Assembly (NCBI GenBank): GCA_035620975.1
Contig: DASPFV010000127.1
Location: 1 to 54,288 of the forward strand
Origin: DASPFV01 sp035620975
Lineage (GTDB): Bacteria > Acidobacteriota > Vicinamibacteria > Vicinamibacterales > 2-12-FULL-66-21
Reading direction: 5' to 3'
Length of the DNA: 54,288 nucleotides
This document shows, one piece after another, positions 33,042 through 43,000 of this stretch. The position numbers and the translations under genes were made by a program. Within the stretch, counting starts at the first letter, position 1, and every line of letters begins with the position of its first letter. The notes under the pieces are model-generated. The model did no database searches, was not told the DNA's origin, and saw only the letters and a list, made by a program, of their open reading frames with translations.

Positions 33042-34933
33042 CGGCGACGGAGCATCGGTGGATCTCCCGGCCCTTCGCATGGGTGCTCTGTGCGGGGGTG
33101 CTTCTGAGCGGCAGCCTCTACGTCGGGCTGCACTGGTCTCCATCGAGCTACGCGATCGTGCTGCGCGAGCTGGGTGTGGAAGACCGGGGGGTGATCGCGG
33201 GGCTCCCGCGGACCGACCGCGGCGACGAGTTCTCCTGGCAGACACCGCTGCTGCAGATGACGATCCGCAGCGGGTTCCAGCGCTTCGATCGGACGCCGCC
33301 GTATTTCGAGGATCTGCGCACGCTGTACGGCATGCCCATTCTCGACTGGGCGATCGTGTTCAAGCCGCAGTTCTGGCTGTTCTTCGTCGCGCCGCCGGCG
33401 ACGGCGTTCTCGTTCTACCACTTCTTCCTGATCGCGCTGTTCGTCGTGGGCTTCACGCTCGTCTTCATCCAGCTCGGCGGCCGGGAAGTCGATTCGCTGC
33501 TGATGGCGCTCGTGCTGTTCTTCGCCTCCTACACGCAGTACTGGTGGAACGGCGCAGCGAACTTCCTCTTCCCCTTCTTCCCGTGGATCGTGCTGGCGCC
33601 GATGTTGCGCTGGCCGTTCGCCGTCAGGCTCGTGCTCTTTTACTGGCTGATGGCCTGCGGGCTGCTGACGTACTTCTACCCGCCGAACGCGATCGCGCTG
33701 GGCTTCGTGGCGCTCGTATTCTGGGCGGGCGCACGACCCGGGCTGCTGCAGTGGCGCACGCTCCTGCCGCTGGGCCTCACGGCCGCCGCCGCCGGCGCCA
33801 CGGTGCTGTTCTACCTGTGGGAACCGATCGCCATCGTGGCGCAGACCGTCTATCCGGGCCAGCGGGTGTCCGGCGGCGGAGGAGTGTACTTCCGCTGGTG
33901 GCTGACGCAGCTGCTCCCGACGTCGCACATGAACCATCATGCGCCGCTCATCCCGGCGCCCAACATCTGCGAGCTCTCGACGATCGGCAGCGTCTACGTG
34001 CTGGCGATCCTGTTCTTCGCCCCCTGGCGCGAGCTCGTCCTGCAGAGCACCGGGGCCGAGCGGCGCCGCTGGCTGTGGGTGGCCGCCGGCCTGCTCGCCA
34101 CCCAGGCGTGGATGACCGTCCGGCTCCCGCCGTGGGCAGGCTACCCGCTGCTCTGGCATCTCGTTCCGCCGGGCCGGATGGTGCTGGCGGGTGGACTCCT
34201 GCTCGTCACGTTCGCCTTCCTGATCGGACAGGCGCGACCGCTCCGCCTCACGATCTGGCGGACGGCAGCGTTCGCGCTGACGCTCGGGCTCGGGTGGGCG
34301 CTCTTCAAACAGACGCACGGGATCGGGCCCGGCGAGGCATTCCGCGACTGGGCCTTCGCCGTCCCCGTGGCGGTCGCCGCCGTCCTCCAGAGGATGAGCC
34401 TGGTGACACCGCCAGCCGTCAACGTGATTCTGCTGGCATCGGCAGTGTTGCTCGGCGCCGTCTCGTTCGGCACCTTCAACCCGATTCAGTCCGCGAAGCC
34501 GATCTTCCAGAAGCACCAGACCCCGGTGACGGCGGAGCTCGACCGTCGCCTGGCTGCGGAAGGCCGTGGCTATCTGCTCCTCCCGTGGGGAAGCAGCTTC
34601 TTCTCGCATTCGGGGCTGCCCTTGATTGCCCTGGGGTATCCGTCGCTCGCGTACTCGACGTTCGACCCGGCGATGGATCTCTGGACGCGGATCTATCCCG
34701 AGCTCCCGGCAGAGAAGCTGAACCGGGCCTTCAACAACGTGGGAACGCTGGGCTTTGGCGACGTTCCCGAACCCGAGTGGATTCCCATCATCACCCAGGC
34801 GCCGATGGCGCCGTTCGTGCGTCCGGGGGTGACGGTCTGCGAGGTCATCCGCCCGGCGCGTGCCGCGTTCGCGCCGTCGGTCGGCTGTCCCGTCCCGCTC
34901 GCGTCGACGGCAGAGCGGCCTGATTCACGATGA
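33038..34933 (+). CDS. Large polytopic membrane protein, GT-C-like, function unknown
   Basis: 631 residues, with a single helix near residues 12-30, then a conserved-looking extracytoplasmic loop with RTDRGDEFSWQTPLLQ (58-73), then about ten more helices to ~500 and a soluble C-terminal domain. The early acidic DE in the first large loop and the overall layout recall GT-C glycosyltransferases and the uncharacterised RSDEW-type polytopic proteins common in glycan clusters, but I cannot assign a family firmly. The setting (FkbM before, methyltransferase after, both with ATGA overlaps) suggests a role in assembling or modifying the surface glycan on the periplasmic side. Confidence 0.75.
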   Translation: MTATEHRWISRPFAWVLCAGVLLSGSLYVGLHWSPSSYAIVLRELGVEDRGVIAGLPRTDRGDEFSWQTPLLQMTIRSGFQRFDRTPPYFEDLRTLYGMPILDWAIVFKPQFWLFFVAPPATAFSFYHFFLIALFVVGFTLVFIQLGGREVDSLLMALVLFFASYTQYWWNGAANFLFPFFPWIVLAPMLRWPFAVRLVLFYWLMACGLLTYFYPPNAIALGFVALVFWAGARPGLLQWRTLLPLGLTAAAAGATVLFYLWEPIAIVAQTVYPGQRVSGGGGVYFRWWLTQLLPTSHMNHHAPLIPAPNICELSTIGSVYVLAILFFAPWRELVLQSTGAERRRWLWVAAGLLATQAWMTVRLPPWAGYPLLWHLVPPGRMVLAGGLLLVTFAFLIGQARPLRLTIWRTAAFALTLGLGWALFKQTHGIGPGEAFRDWAFAVPVAVAAVLQRMSLVTPPAVNVILLASAVLLGAVSFGTFNPIQSAKPIFQKHQTPVTAELDRRLAAEGRGYLLLPWGSSFFSHSGLPLIALGYPSLAYSTFDPAMDLWTRIYPELPAEKLNRAFNNVGTLGFGDVPEPEWIPIITQAPMAPFVRPGVTVCEVIRPARAAFAPSVGCPVPLASTAERPDSR

Positions 34934-35793
34934 GCGATCGTCCCGGCAAGGCACCGCAGGCGGGAGTGGCCAGTGTCGCCGGCGCATCCGCCTCGACCGC
35001 GCGGCACGGGCGTGTGGCGGCGTGGCTGCGCGGCGTGCTCGGACATCCGATGGCGAGGGGCATCGACCTCGACTCGGCCGAGGCCACCGCCGTGCACGCG
35101 CGAATCATCCGGGAGAAGTCTTTTCTGCGCCGCGTGTACCTCCACTACTACGAGCAGTACGAGCGCGCGATCGGCCGTGCTGCTCCCGGAGGCCTGGTGA
35201 TCGAGGTGGGGTCGGGCGCCGGCTTCTATCACGAGGTCAGGCCGTCGGTCGTGTCGGTGGACCTGCGCGCCGGCGCGTACGTGGACGTCCTCGGCTCGGC
35301 GCTCGCGCTGCCATTTCGAGCCGGCTCGGCATCGGCCATCCTCCTCCTCAACGTGCTCCACCACCTGCCCGATCCGGCCGCGTTCTTCCGCGAGTGCGAA
35401 CGTGTGCTGAAACCCGGCGGGCGGGTGTGCCTGGTCGAGCCCTACGTGGGCCCGCTCAGCCGGCGTCTCATCCTCCCCTTTCATCACGAACCATGGGATG
35501 AGGCCGCTGGGTGGACGCTGCCCGCGGCCGGCCCGCTCACGGGCGCGAACATGGCGCTGCCCTGGATCGTGTTCTGCCGGGATCGAGCGCGGTACGATGC
35601 AGACTTCCCGAATCTGCCGGTCGACAGCATCCGCCTGCACACGATCGTGCTCTATCTCGTCTCGGGCGGCGTGTCGATGCGGGCGCTGCTGCCGGCATCG
35701 CTCTTCAGGCTCGTCGTGTGGCTCGAACGTCTGGCCGCCCCCGCCGGACCGCTGCTGGCGAGCATGATGACCATCGAGCTGGTCAGACGGTGA
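34930..35793 (+). CDS. Class I SAM-dependent methyltransferase
   Basis: 287 residues. Methyltransferase_11-type core: VIEVGSGAGFYHEV (90-103, motif I), SVVSVDLR (acidic residue at the end of strand 2), SALALPFRAGSASAILLLNVLHHLPDPAAFF, and RVLKPGGRVCLVEP. A 60-residue N-terminal extension is low-complexity. The C-terminal half is mixed, with a hydrophobic segment near SLFRLVVWLERL. It starts in an ATGA overlap with the membrane-protein gene and is the last of the operon. Probably modifies a glycan or lipid-linked sugar; acceptor unknown. Confidence 0.86.
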   Translation: MSDRPGKAPQAGVASVAGASASTARHGRVAAWLRGVLGHPMARGIDLDSAEATAVHARIIREKSFLRRVYLHYYEQYERAIGRAAPGGLVIEVGSGAGFYHEVRPSVVSVDLRAGAYVDVLGSALALPFRAGSASAILLLNVLHHLPDPAAFFRECERVLKPGGRVCLVEPYVGPLSRRLILPFHHEPWDEAAGWTLPAAGPLTGANMALPWIVFCRDRARYDADFPNLPVDSIRLHTIVLYLVSGGVSMRALLPASLFRLVVWLERLAAPAGPLLASMMTIELVRR

Positions 35794-35853
35794 GCGCTCA
35801 CCGGCGTGCCGAGTCTTCAAGAGCGCGTCGATGCCGTTGGTGGGCCGGGCGCG

Positions 35854-38403
35854 CTATCTTTCTCGCGCGAGGATCGAGACGTCGCCTGCGGTGCCCCACT
35901 GATACGTCAGCCACGTGCTGAACCCCGTGCCTGACTCGAGGATGAACCAGTGGCCGGTTGACGGCCGGTAGACCGCGATATCAGCCCTTCCGTCTCCGTC
36001 GTAATCGGCGGGCACGGGTAGATCGCCCCAGCCGCCCCAGGCGCGCCACCTTCCCCCCGTGAATCCCGCTGCTGACTCGAGCGTGAACCAGTCGCCGGTG
36101 GAGCGGCGATAGATCCCGATGTCCGTACAACCATCTCCATCGTAATCGGCGGGCACCGGATCATCGTCTTCTCCACCGAACTGGTAGGTAGTCCAGACGG
36201 TGTAGGCGGACGATGAGAGCCGGATGAACCAATGGCTCGTCGAAGGCCGATACACGGCGAGATCGGCCCTGCCATCGCCATCGTAATCACCGGGGATCGG
36301 GATGTCTTGGCCAGCACCCCACCCGTATCCGGCGCCCGCAGTGAACCCGGACGCTGAGAACAACACGTACCACATCCCGGTGGACGGACGATAAATCGCG
36401 ACGTCGGTCGTGCCGTCACCGTCGTAGTCGCCGGGTACGGGCATGTCGCCCGTCGTACCCCACTGGTAGGTGGCCCTGGCCCCATACGCCGTGCTCGACT
36501 GAAGCACGAACCAGTGACCAGTCGAAGGCCGGTACACGGTCACGTCGGTCCGGCCGTCGCCGTCGTAGTCGCCCCACACCGGGATGTCCAGCGGTGCGCC
36601 CCAGATGCGCGCCGTCCCCGCGGTGAACCCCGTGACCGACTCGAGATAGTACCAGCTGCCGCTGGCCGGCCGGTAGATGGCGATCTCCGACCGGCGGTCG
36701 CCATCGAAATCCGCGCGCGATCCTTCGAAGCCCTGCATGACCAGGAACCTCTGATCCGCGACGGTGATCTCACCGCGGCGTGCACCAGCAGGACTGGCTG
36801 CCGCGATGTAGCCGATCATCCCGCTGCCGGAACTTCCGACGCCAGGGGTGACCACTATCCAGCTGACGTTGCTCTTCACGGTCCAGGAGCACCGGGCGTC
36901 GTTCACCACAAGCGGCACGGAGCCGGTACTCCCATGGTTTGGTACGTACACAGCCGTCGAACCGAGCGCATAGGTACATTCGTTGGACTCGAACGCACCG
37001 ATGTCGCAGGCACTGCCGAAGGGTCGCACGGCCCCTCGTTGATCGGCTGTCAGGAGTTCGCCGGATCTGTTGCGGCACCCCCCTGGGGCGCCGCTATCGA
37101 TCGCCGGACTCTCCGGAATGAGGGCGTGCGTCGGCGTCGGCCCGCCGTTGTGCGCCAATGCGCCGAGCCCGGGATCAGCGAACATCACCTGGCCCAGCAC
37201 GGTGCAGTCCAGGGGGTTGGTCTTCATCAGGTTGCCGCCGTTGGACGTCAGCGTCCCCTCGCACTCGTCGGGAACGGTGATGAAACCCAGACCGTCGAAC
37301 AGCGTCCCCAGATTGCCCGCGAGAATGGTGTTCTCGAAGGTGAAGCGGTCAGGCGCCGGAGCGGTGTGATAGACACCGCCACCCCGGCCCGACGCCTTGA
37401 TCTGACCCGCCGCCCGATTGTCAGTGATGGTGCTGTTGAAGATCCGAATCGGCTGGGCGACCGGAGCTTCGAAGGCATCGAGCGAGCGGAAGATTCCTCC
37501 GCCCAGGTCGGCCGTGTTGCCGCTGATCGTCACGTTCTCGAGCGTGAGCCCTCCCGTGCCTTCGATCTTCAGCCCGCCGCCGCCACAGGAATACGTCGGG
37601 CACTCGACCCGGTTCCTGACGACCGCGCTGTCGATGATCACCATGGACGAGGTCAGGAATCCGCCGCCGCCCTCGTAGAGGCCGCCTCCCCGCTCGGCGC
37701 GGTTCCCGTCGACAAGGGATCGCCTGATGGTGACCGAGCCACCCACGTTCGAGAGCCCTCCGCCAATCTGCGCGGCGTTGCCGCTGATCTCGGAATCTTC
37801 GACCCGCACCACCGCGATGTACGCGTGGAGCCCGCCACCGCTCAGGGCGACGCTCGAGTGAATGCGGCAGTCGCTCAGGGTCAGGTTGCTTCCCGGGCCC
37901 GCGTAAACCCCGCCTCCTTCCGTGTAGCCGAGATCGTAGGACGTGGCCTGCCCGTTTCGAATCGTCAGACCCAGGATGGTCACCTCGCCCGCTTCGACGC
38001 GGACTGCCCGGCTGTGCAGGACGGCGCCGTTCGCGTCGATGACGGTGCTCAGGGCACCGGCACCAACGAGCGACAGGCCTCGAGTGACATTCAGATCTCC
38101 ACTGGTCTCGTCGTCGGGGCCTGACGGCAGGATGCCGAGCGTGATGACGTTTCCGGGGACGGCGGTCAGGTCGATGGTTGGACGATCCTCCCCCAGGGCA
38201 CGGTTGGCTTCCATGACGGCCGCCCGAAGCGTACAGATTCGGCTGCCAGGCGAAATCTCGCATACTCCATCGCCCGCGGCCGAGTCCACCACGTCCGCTG
38301 AGCTGTTCACGATGAAGGTGACGGCCTGTGCGCTGGCCGGCAAGAGCCAGCTTCCCGCGATCAGGGCAGGGACGATTGACCGCTGAAGCCAAAGAAGAGT
38401 CAT
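35854..38403 (-). CDS. Exported beta-helix protein with CSLREA, BACON-like domain and six alternating repeats
   Basis: 849 residues from ATG 38403. Residues 1-26 are a signal peptide ending ASAQA. Next comes a CSLREA-type start (TFIVNSSADVVDS, then CTLRAAVMEANRA). Residues ~95-430 are a right-handed parallel beta-helix with many GGG-(V/L)-Y/H turns such as GGGVYAGPGSNLTL and ENVTISGNTADLGGG. A choice-of-anchor-Q-like segment follows (ACDIGAFES). Residues ~465-545 look like a BACON domain (CSWTVKSNVSWIVVTPG). The rest is six repeats alternating A and B with DYDGDG loops, ending GDVSILARER. An ATG 39 bases upstream is possible. Likely surface-exposed carbohydrate- or matrix-binding protein; convergent with the methyltransferase operon. 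Confidence 0.85.
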   Translation of the reverse strand: MTLLWLQRSIVPALIAGSWLLPASAQAVTFIVNSSADVVDSAAGDGVCEISPGSRICTLRAAVMEANRALGEDRPTIDLTAVPGNVITLGILPSGPDDETSGDLNVTRGLSLVGAGALSTVIDANGAVLHSRAVRVEAGEVTILGLTIRNGQATSYDLGYTEGGGVYAGPGSNLTLSDCRIHSSVALSGGGLHAYIAVVRVEDSEISGNAAQIGGGLSNVGGSVTIRRSLVDGNRAERGGGLYEGGGGFLTSSMVIIDSAVVRNRVECPTYSCGGGGLKIEGTGGLTLENVTISGNTADLGGGIFRSLDAFEAPVAQPIRIFNSTITDNRAAGQIKASGRGGGVYHTAPAPDRFTFENTILAGNLGTLFDGLGFITVPDECEGTLTSNGGNLMKTNPLDCTVLGQVMFADPGLGALAHNGGPTPTHALIPESPAIDSGAPGGCRNRSGELLTADQRGAVRPFGSACDIGAFESNECTYALGSTAVYVPNHGSTGSVPLVVNDARCSWTVKSNVSWIVVTPGVGSSGSGMIGYIAAASPAGARRGEITVADQRFLVMQGFEGSRADFDGDRRSEIAIYRPASGSWYYLESVTGFTAGTARIWGAPLDIPVWGDYDGDGRTDVTVYRPSTGHWFVLQSSTAYGARATYQWGTTGDMPVPGDYDGDGTTDVAIYRPSTGMWYVLFSASGFTAGAGYGWGAGQDIPIPGDYDGDGRADLAVYRPSTSHWFIRLSSSAYTVWTTYQFGGEDDDPVPADYDGDGCTDIGIYRRSTGDWFTLESAAGFTGGRWRAWGGWGDLPVPADYDGDGRADIAVYRPSTGHWFILESGTGFSTWLTYQWGTAGDVSILARER

Positions 38404-38605
38404 GCGCGCGATGCCGATCGACCGGCAGCGGATTCCCGGCATGGAGCCTGGATTGATACGAGCGGCCGCAAGAACTGCGCCGCGAGGTCGACGACGTCAG
38501 GTGGGAGACCGTGGGGATCGCAGTGCTGGCGCGAGATGGATCACCGGAAAACCGTGAACCGTGTCGGATATCCGGTCGACGGCGGCCAGCAGAACGGAGC
38601 GGCAG

Positions 38606-38634
38606 CGAGGGGCCGAGCCTGGCCCGGCCCCTCG
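38606..38634 (-). terminator. Strong hairpin after the Tat-type exported protein gene
   Basis: Perfect 10-bp stem CGAGGGGCCG/CGGCCCCTCG with a 9-base loop, starting 7 bases beyond the stop codon at 38641. There is no T-run on either side, so it may act as a 3' stabiliser or Rho-assisted terminator. The remaining ~200 bases up to the next gene (38404-38605) show nothing else I can name. Confidence 0.55.
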
Positions 38635-38640
38635 GAGAAG

Positions 38641-39795
38641 CTAACGACGGCCCGGCCGTCTCGGAGCGACGGCCGGATCGGCGACTCTGTCCGACGTCTC
38701 ACCCATTGGCACACCCGGGAGCTCCGGCTCGCTCGGAATGGTGACCTTCTCGAAGCGCTCGCCGGCGATGTCCTTCCGCTTCGCGACCACGCGCCAGGAG
38801 AACGCCGCGCGGCTGGTCTCGTCCTTCGACTGCACGCGGAACCCCGTGGGCGTGCGCTCGGTGACGAACAGGTCGCTGTGCTGATCGTACTCGGTGACGA
38901 AAACGTGGTACTCGTCGGTCCGCGCAGCCGCAACGAAGTCCGGATCGATCGTCACTTCCGCCTTCCCGCAGTCCAGCTGCCCGGACCCGAAGTCCTCGAA
39001 CCAGCTCTCGGGGCTCTCGACGCAGTAGAGACGCCGGTGGGAGCCGTCCGGATGCGGGACCGCTGCGCTCTTCGCGCCGCCGACGACGGTGAGGTCTCCG
39101 CCGATAATGACAGGACCGTAGAAGGCGCCCGCGTAGGCACCGGCCACGCCGTTGGTCGCGCCCACGACCGCGGCGCCGCCGGCCGATGCGGTGGCGCCGA
39201 CCAGACCGTGCCCCTTCGCCGAGAGACCGTAGATGCCGAAGCCGCCGGCGCCCGGACCGGGCCCGGCGTAAGTGGAGTAATTCAGCGCGTAAATAGCGAT
39301 ACCGTTGATGCTGCTGCTCGCGGGGATTTCTCCGTACACCCCCATGCCGTTGGCCACGTTGCCGACGTTGATCCCGGCAACGCCCGCGTTGAGCGTCGCC
39401 CTGGAGACCTGCGTACCCGTGCCACCACCAGCGACGCCCATGGCTCCGTAGCCCATCCCCTTTCCATGACCGTACATGCCGCCGATGTTCGCCGTCGAGC
39501 CGCCGTTCACTGCCGCGTCCACGTCGAACACGGCGTCGAAGCCGAAGTTGGCCGAGCTTGTGCCCAGCAGCGTCAGATTGGACGCCGTGTTTATGTTGTT
39601 CAAGAAATTCGACCCGAGCACGAGATTCCCGTCCGCTCCCCCACCCGAGGCGGCTTGAACGGGTTTCGTGGCCCTGGCGGCGACCAGGCCGACCATGGCG
39701 GCCCACGCCGCGGTCAGGAGTCCGCGCCGCTTGATGGACGCGCCGGTTGGGTCAGGTTTCTTCGCGATCTGTTCAGCTCGGCTCTCATCGGACAT
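38641..39795 (-). CDS. Exported Gly/Ala-rich surface protein with possible Tat signal and conserved C-terminal domain
   Basis: 384 residues from ATG 39795, which has GGAGG six bases upstream. Residues 20-49 look like a twin-arginine signal: SIKRRGLLTAAWAAMVGLVAA then VQAAS. Residues ~50-240 are Gly/Ala-rich and repetitive (GVAGINVGNVANGMGVYGE, GFGIYGLSAKGHGLVG), like the shaft of a trimeric fibre. The C-terminal ~140 residues are a conserved-type domain: RRLYCVESPESWFEDFG, TIDPDFVAA, EYHVFVTEYD, ERTPTGFRV and SWRVVAKRKDI. I have seen this C-terminal pattern in many secreted bacterial proteins of unknown role. Function unknown; a self-standing gene with its own promoter. Confidence 0.8.
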   Translation of the reverse strand: MSDESRAEQIAKKPDPTGASIKRRGLLTAAWAAMVGLVAARATKPVQAASGGGADGNLVLGSNFLNNINTASNLTLLGTSSANFGFDAVFDVDAAVNGGSTANIGGMYGHGKGMGYGAMGVAGGGTGTQVSRATLNAGVAGINVGNVANGMGVYGEIPASSSINGIAIYALNYSTYAGPGPGAGGFGIYGLSAKGHGLVGATASAGGAAVVGATNGVAGAYAGAFYGPVIIGGDLTVVGGAKSAAVPHPDGSHRRLYCVESPESWFEDFGSGQLDCGKAEVTIDPDFVAAARTDEYHVFVTEYDQHSDLFVTERTPTGFRVQSKDETSRAAFSWRVVAKRKDIAGERFEKVTIPSEPELPGVPMGETSDRVADPAVAPRRPGRR

Positions 39796-39838
39796 GTACA
39801 ACCTCCATGGGGGACCCCGCCTACACCTCGGCCGTTTC

Positions 39839-39867
39839 GTTATATGGATTGATCCGGTTTATGTAAC
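39839..39867 (-). promoter_or_regulatory. Sigma70-like promoter of the Tat-type exported protein
   Basis: On the minus strand GTTACA (39867-39862) and TATAAC (39844-39839) are 17 bases apart (four and five of six consensus matches). The predicted leader is about 37 bases and carries GGAGG before the ATG at 39795. The rest of the gap to 40049 shows nothing notable. Confidence 0.55.
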
Positions 39868-40049
39868 GGTTCGCAGGCGGCACGCGCGCGAACCATAGAC
39901 GAGTTTCGGGTGCTGTCGGGCTGGACAACAGGACGCGCCGCAAAGGTTCAGAGCGGATCTGGCGGGAACTGTGAAGATGAGCCGAGGCGCCGCCGGCTCG
40001 GCTCGGCCGCGTCGACCGGACAATGGCGCACAGTTGCCGTTGCGGCCGA

Positions 40050-43000
40050 TCAACCGGGGCGCGCCTTGGTCGCCACGACAGCGTACTCGCCCGTCGTCGC
40101 GCGATCCTGATCCAGATCGCCCACGCCCGCCGGAAAGAGCACGTAGGCCTCCGCGAACCCGAGGAGCCAGCACCAGGCGACGGCCACCTCGGGGAAGATC
40201 GGACGCTGGTGCGAGAGATCCGTCCAGAACGTCTTGAACGCCTCCAGGGCGTGCGGGTTCACCGTCTCGAAGATCAGGCGCCCGCCCGGCTCGAGCTTCG
40301 CGAGGCTCGATCGCAGGAATCGCAGGAAGTCCTCGAAGACCAGATGCTCGACCACCTGCGCCGCGAAGATGGCCGGAACTGAAGCGTCGGGCTGCGTCTC
40401 CAGGAAACGGATGCCGTCCCCGCGCTCGACCGTGTGCCCCTTGTCCCGGCACCGCCGCACCATGCCCTCGTCGACATCGACACCGATGGCCGGAACGCCG
40501 GCCTCCCGGAGCAGATCGAGGAGCTCGCCCCGTCCGCACCCGATCTCGACGACCCGCTGGTGCTCGTGCAGTACGCGGACGTACGGGCGCAGCCGATCGC
40601 TGATGAAGGCCTCGCTTCCGCGGAAGATGTCCTCGAAGCCTGCGTAACCGTCGCCGTTGGCAGGCGGCCGACCGTTCCGGTAGCCCAGGATGCGTCTGCC
40701 CCCGGGCTCCGTGTAGCAGAACCGATCGCCGTCCGCCATGAAGGGCACCGCGTACAAGCGCCGGGAGAGGTCGGTCGTGCGGGCGGTCGTGGACGCGAGC
40801 TGCTCGGTCAACGCCTTCAGGTGCTCCGACGCGGCGGACTGGAAGGATCCGCCGGCGCCTTCGAGCGCGTGGATGGCGCTCCACATCGCCTCGCCCGCCG
40901 CCCGCTGATGCGCCTCGAACCGCCGCTCGTGTTCGACCTCGCGTGCGACCTCGCTTACGGCATTGATCAGATGCTGCTGCAGTTGCCGCTGCTGCCACCA
41001 GTACGGTCGCAGGACACGGAAGAGCAGCCGTTGAAGGGCTGCCAGCGGCGCGCCGAACCGCCTTCCCGGCGCGACGTTCGTGACGGGAGTCAGCAGGCTG
41101 GCGGCGACCGACAACTCGGCCGATGCGACGGTCTCTGCGCCAACAGCTTCCGTCGATCCGTGTTCAGGTGCGAATCGGCGAGTGGATGCCATGCCCCGGG
41201 CCTTTCGCTCCCGGATGTCGTCGAGTCGCTCCCGGACTGCCCGCCCGCTGGCTTCGGCGCCGTGCCTGGTGAGCACGTCCTCGCGCGCCCGCGCGCCCCG
41301 TCGCACCGCCTCCTCCGGAGCCTCGTAGACGCGCCGCATGAGCTCGGCGGCGTGCTCGAGGCTCGGCTCGGCCCACGGCACCCCTTGCGGATACGGGTCG
41401 CATCCGCGCGGGACGGGAGCTTCGGCGTAGTTTACGAGATAGCTGTTCTCGGGAGTCATGAACTCGAGATTGCCCGAGTACGCCGTCGCGACGACCGGCT
41501 TGCCGAGCGCCATGGCTTCCGCCATCGTCAGCCCCAGTCCCTCGGAGCGGTGCAGCGAGACGTAGCAGTCGCAGAGCCCGAGCAGCGAGTTCTTCTGTTC
41601 GGCCGGGTAGTACTCGTCGATCACGAGGATGTCCTCGCGCCCGGCTGCCGCGGCGCGCACGTACTCGAGCTCGGTCAGCTTCCTGTCTCCGTTGATCGAC
41701 TTGATCACGAGAACGGGACCCTCACCCGGGCGGAAGGCGCGCTCGAATGCCCTGATCAGGCCGACCGGGTTCTTCCGCTCGAGCACGCTGAAGAAGTCGT
41801 ACACGAACAGGTAAAGGAATCCCTCCGGAAGCCGGAGACTGCGCCGGGACACCTCGGGCGAACACCGCGGGACGGGCACCGGCAGCGGCACGGTGTACAC
41901 GGGCCTGCGGCCGATTGCCTGGATGCCCCTGGCCACGAAGCGGGAGGCGGTCCACACTTCGTCGACGTACTCGAAGGCGGAGTGCATCACCGCTGGAAAG
42001 CGATCGAGCTCCCAGAACCAGTAGCCGACGGTGTAGCGGCCGTCGAAGAATGCGGCGCCGGCGTCGCGGGCGAACCGGGACGTCTGATCCGCATTGACGC
42101 AGAGGACGTTCACGTCGTACGGCGCGGCTTGATCTCCACGCTCGGCAAACCTGTGGCCCTTCCGGCTCGGCGTGGCGTCGTAGATGAGCGTGGCGTGTGG
42201 AATACCGGCGGCTTCGACCGCGCCGGTCAGCAGCCGCCCCGCCTCGCCGACGCCCAGCTCGGCTGTGAAGTACCCGACGATGTTCGCGCCCTGGACGAGT
42301 CGATCGGCCGTCACGAAGGCCGGCCGGGTCTCGGCCGAGACCGGCGGGGCCGACGGCACGAGCGCCTCGGGGATCGCGTGCTGCGCGGTGCCATCGGTCC
42401 GGACCCATTCGAGGAATCTCGAACCTGCAGGTCCTGCGAGATGAGGAAATGCCGTCTGCAGGTCCGGACGATCCTCGTAGATCGCGTGCAGGTACCGCGA
42501 GATGCTCGGCCGGAGCCCGCCGGCGGTGGGCTCGTTGAGCCAGTCGATGAAGCGCCCTTCCATCGACGGGGCGAACGGCGCCGGCGGTTCCGGCCCCTCA
42601 CCCGCGTCGAACGCCAGGAGCGCCTCCCGATAGACCCGGCGCATGTGTCGATCGAACGCCAGGCCGGAAGGCAGCGTGTGCCAGCCGTAGGGCACAGCCG
42701 ACTCGCGGCCAACGCCGCTCTGTTCGAGCTCGACGAGGTATTCGCGGCAGATTCTCGCGAGTGCCGGATGTTCGCTCAGGAGGATGCGGGGCCGGTCTCC
42801 CTGGTGCTTGCTCAGCAGATACGGGCGCGTCGAGTCGAAGCCGCTGAAATGAAAGAACGTCAGCGGCCGGTCGTCGACCAGGTACTGCCCGCCGCCCCAC
42901 GTCAGCTCGCGCTCGTGGAGATTCCAGTACGCGACGTTGTAGGCGGGATCTTTGAGAATGACGTGGTCGAAGAAGGAGGGCACGAAGTCGACCCAGCGCT

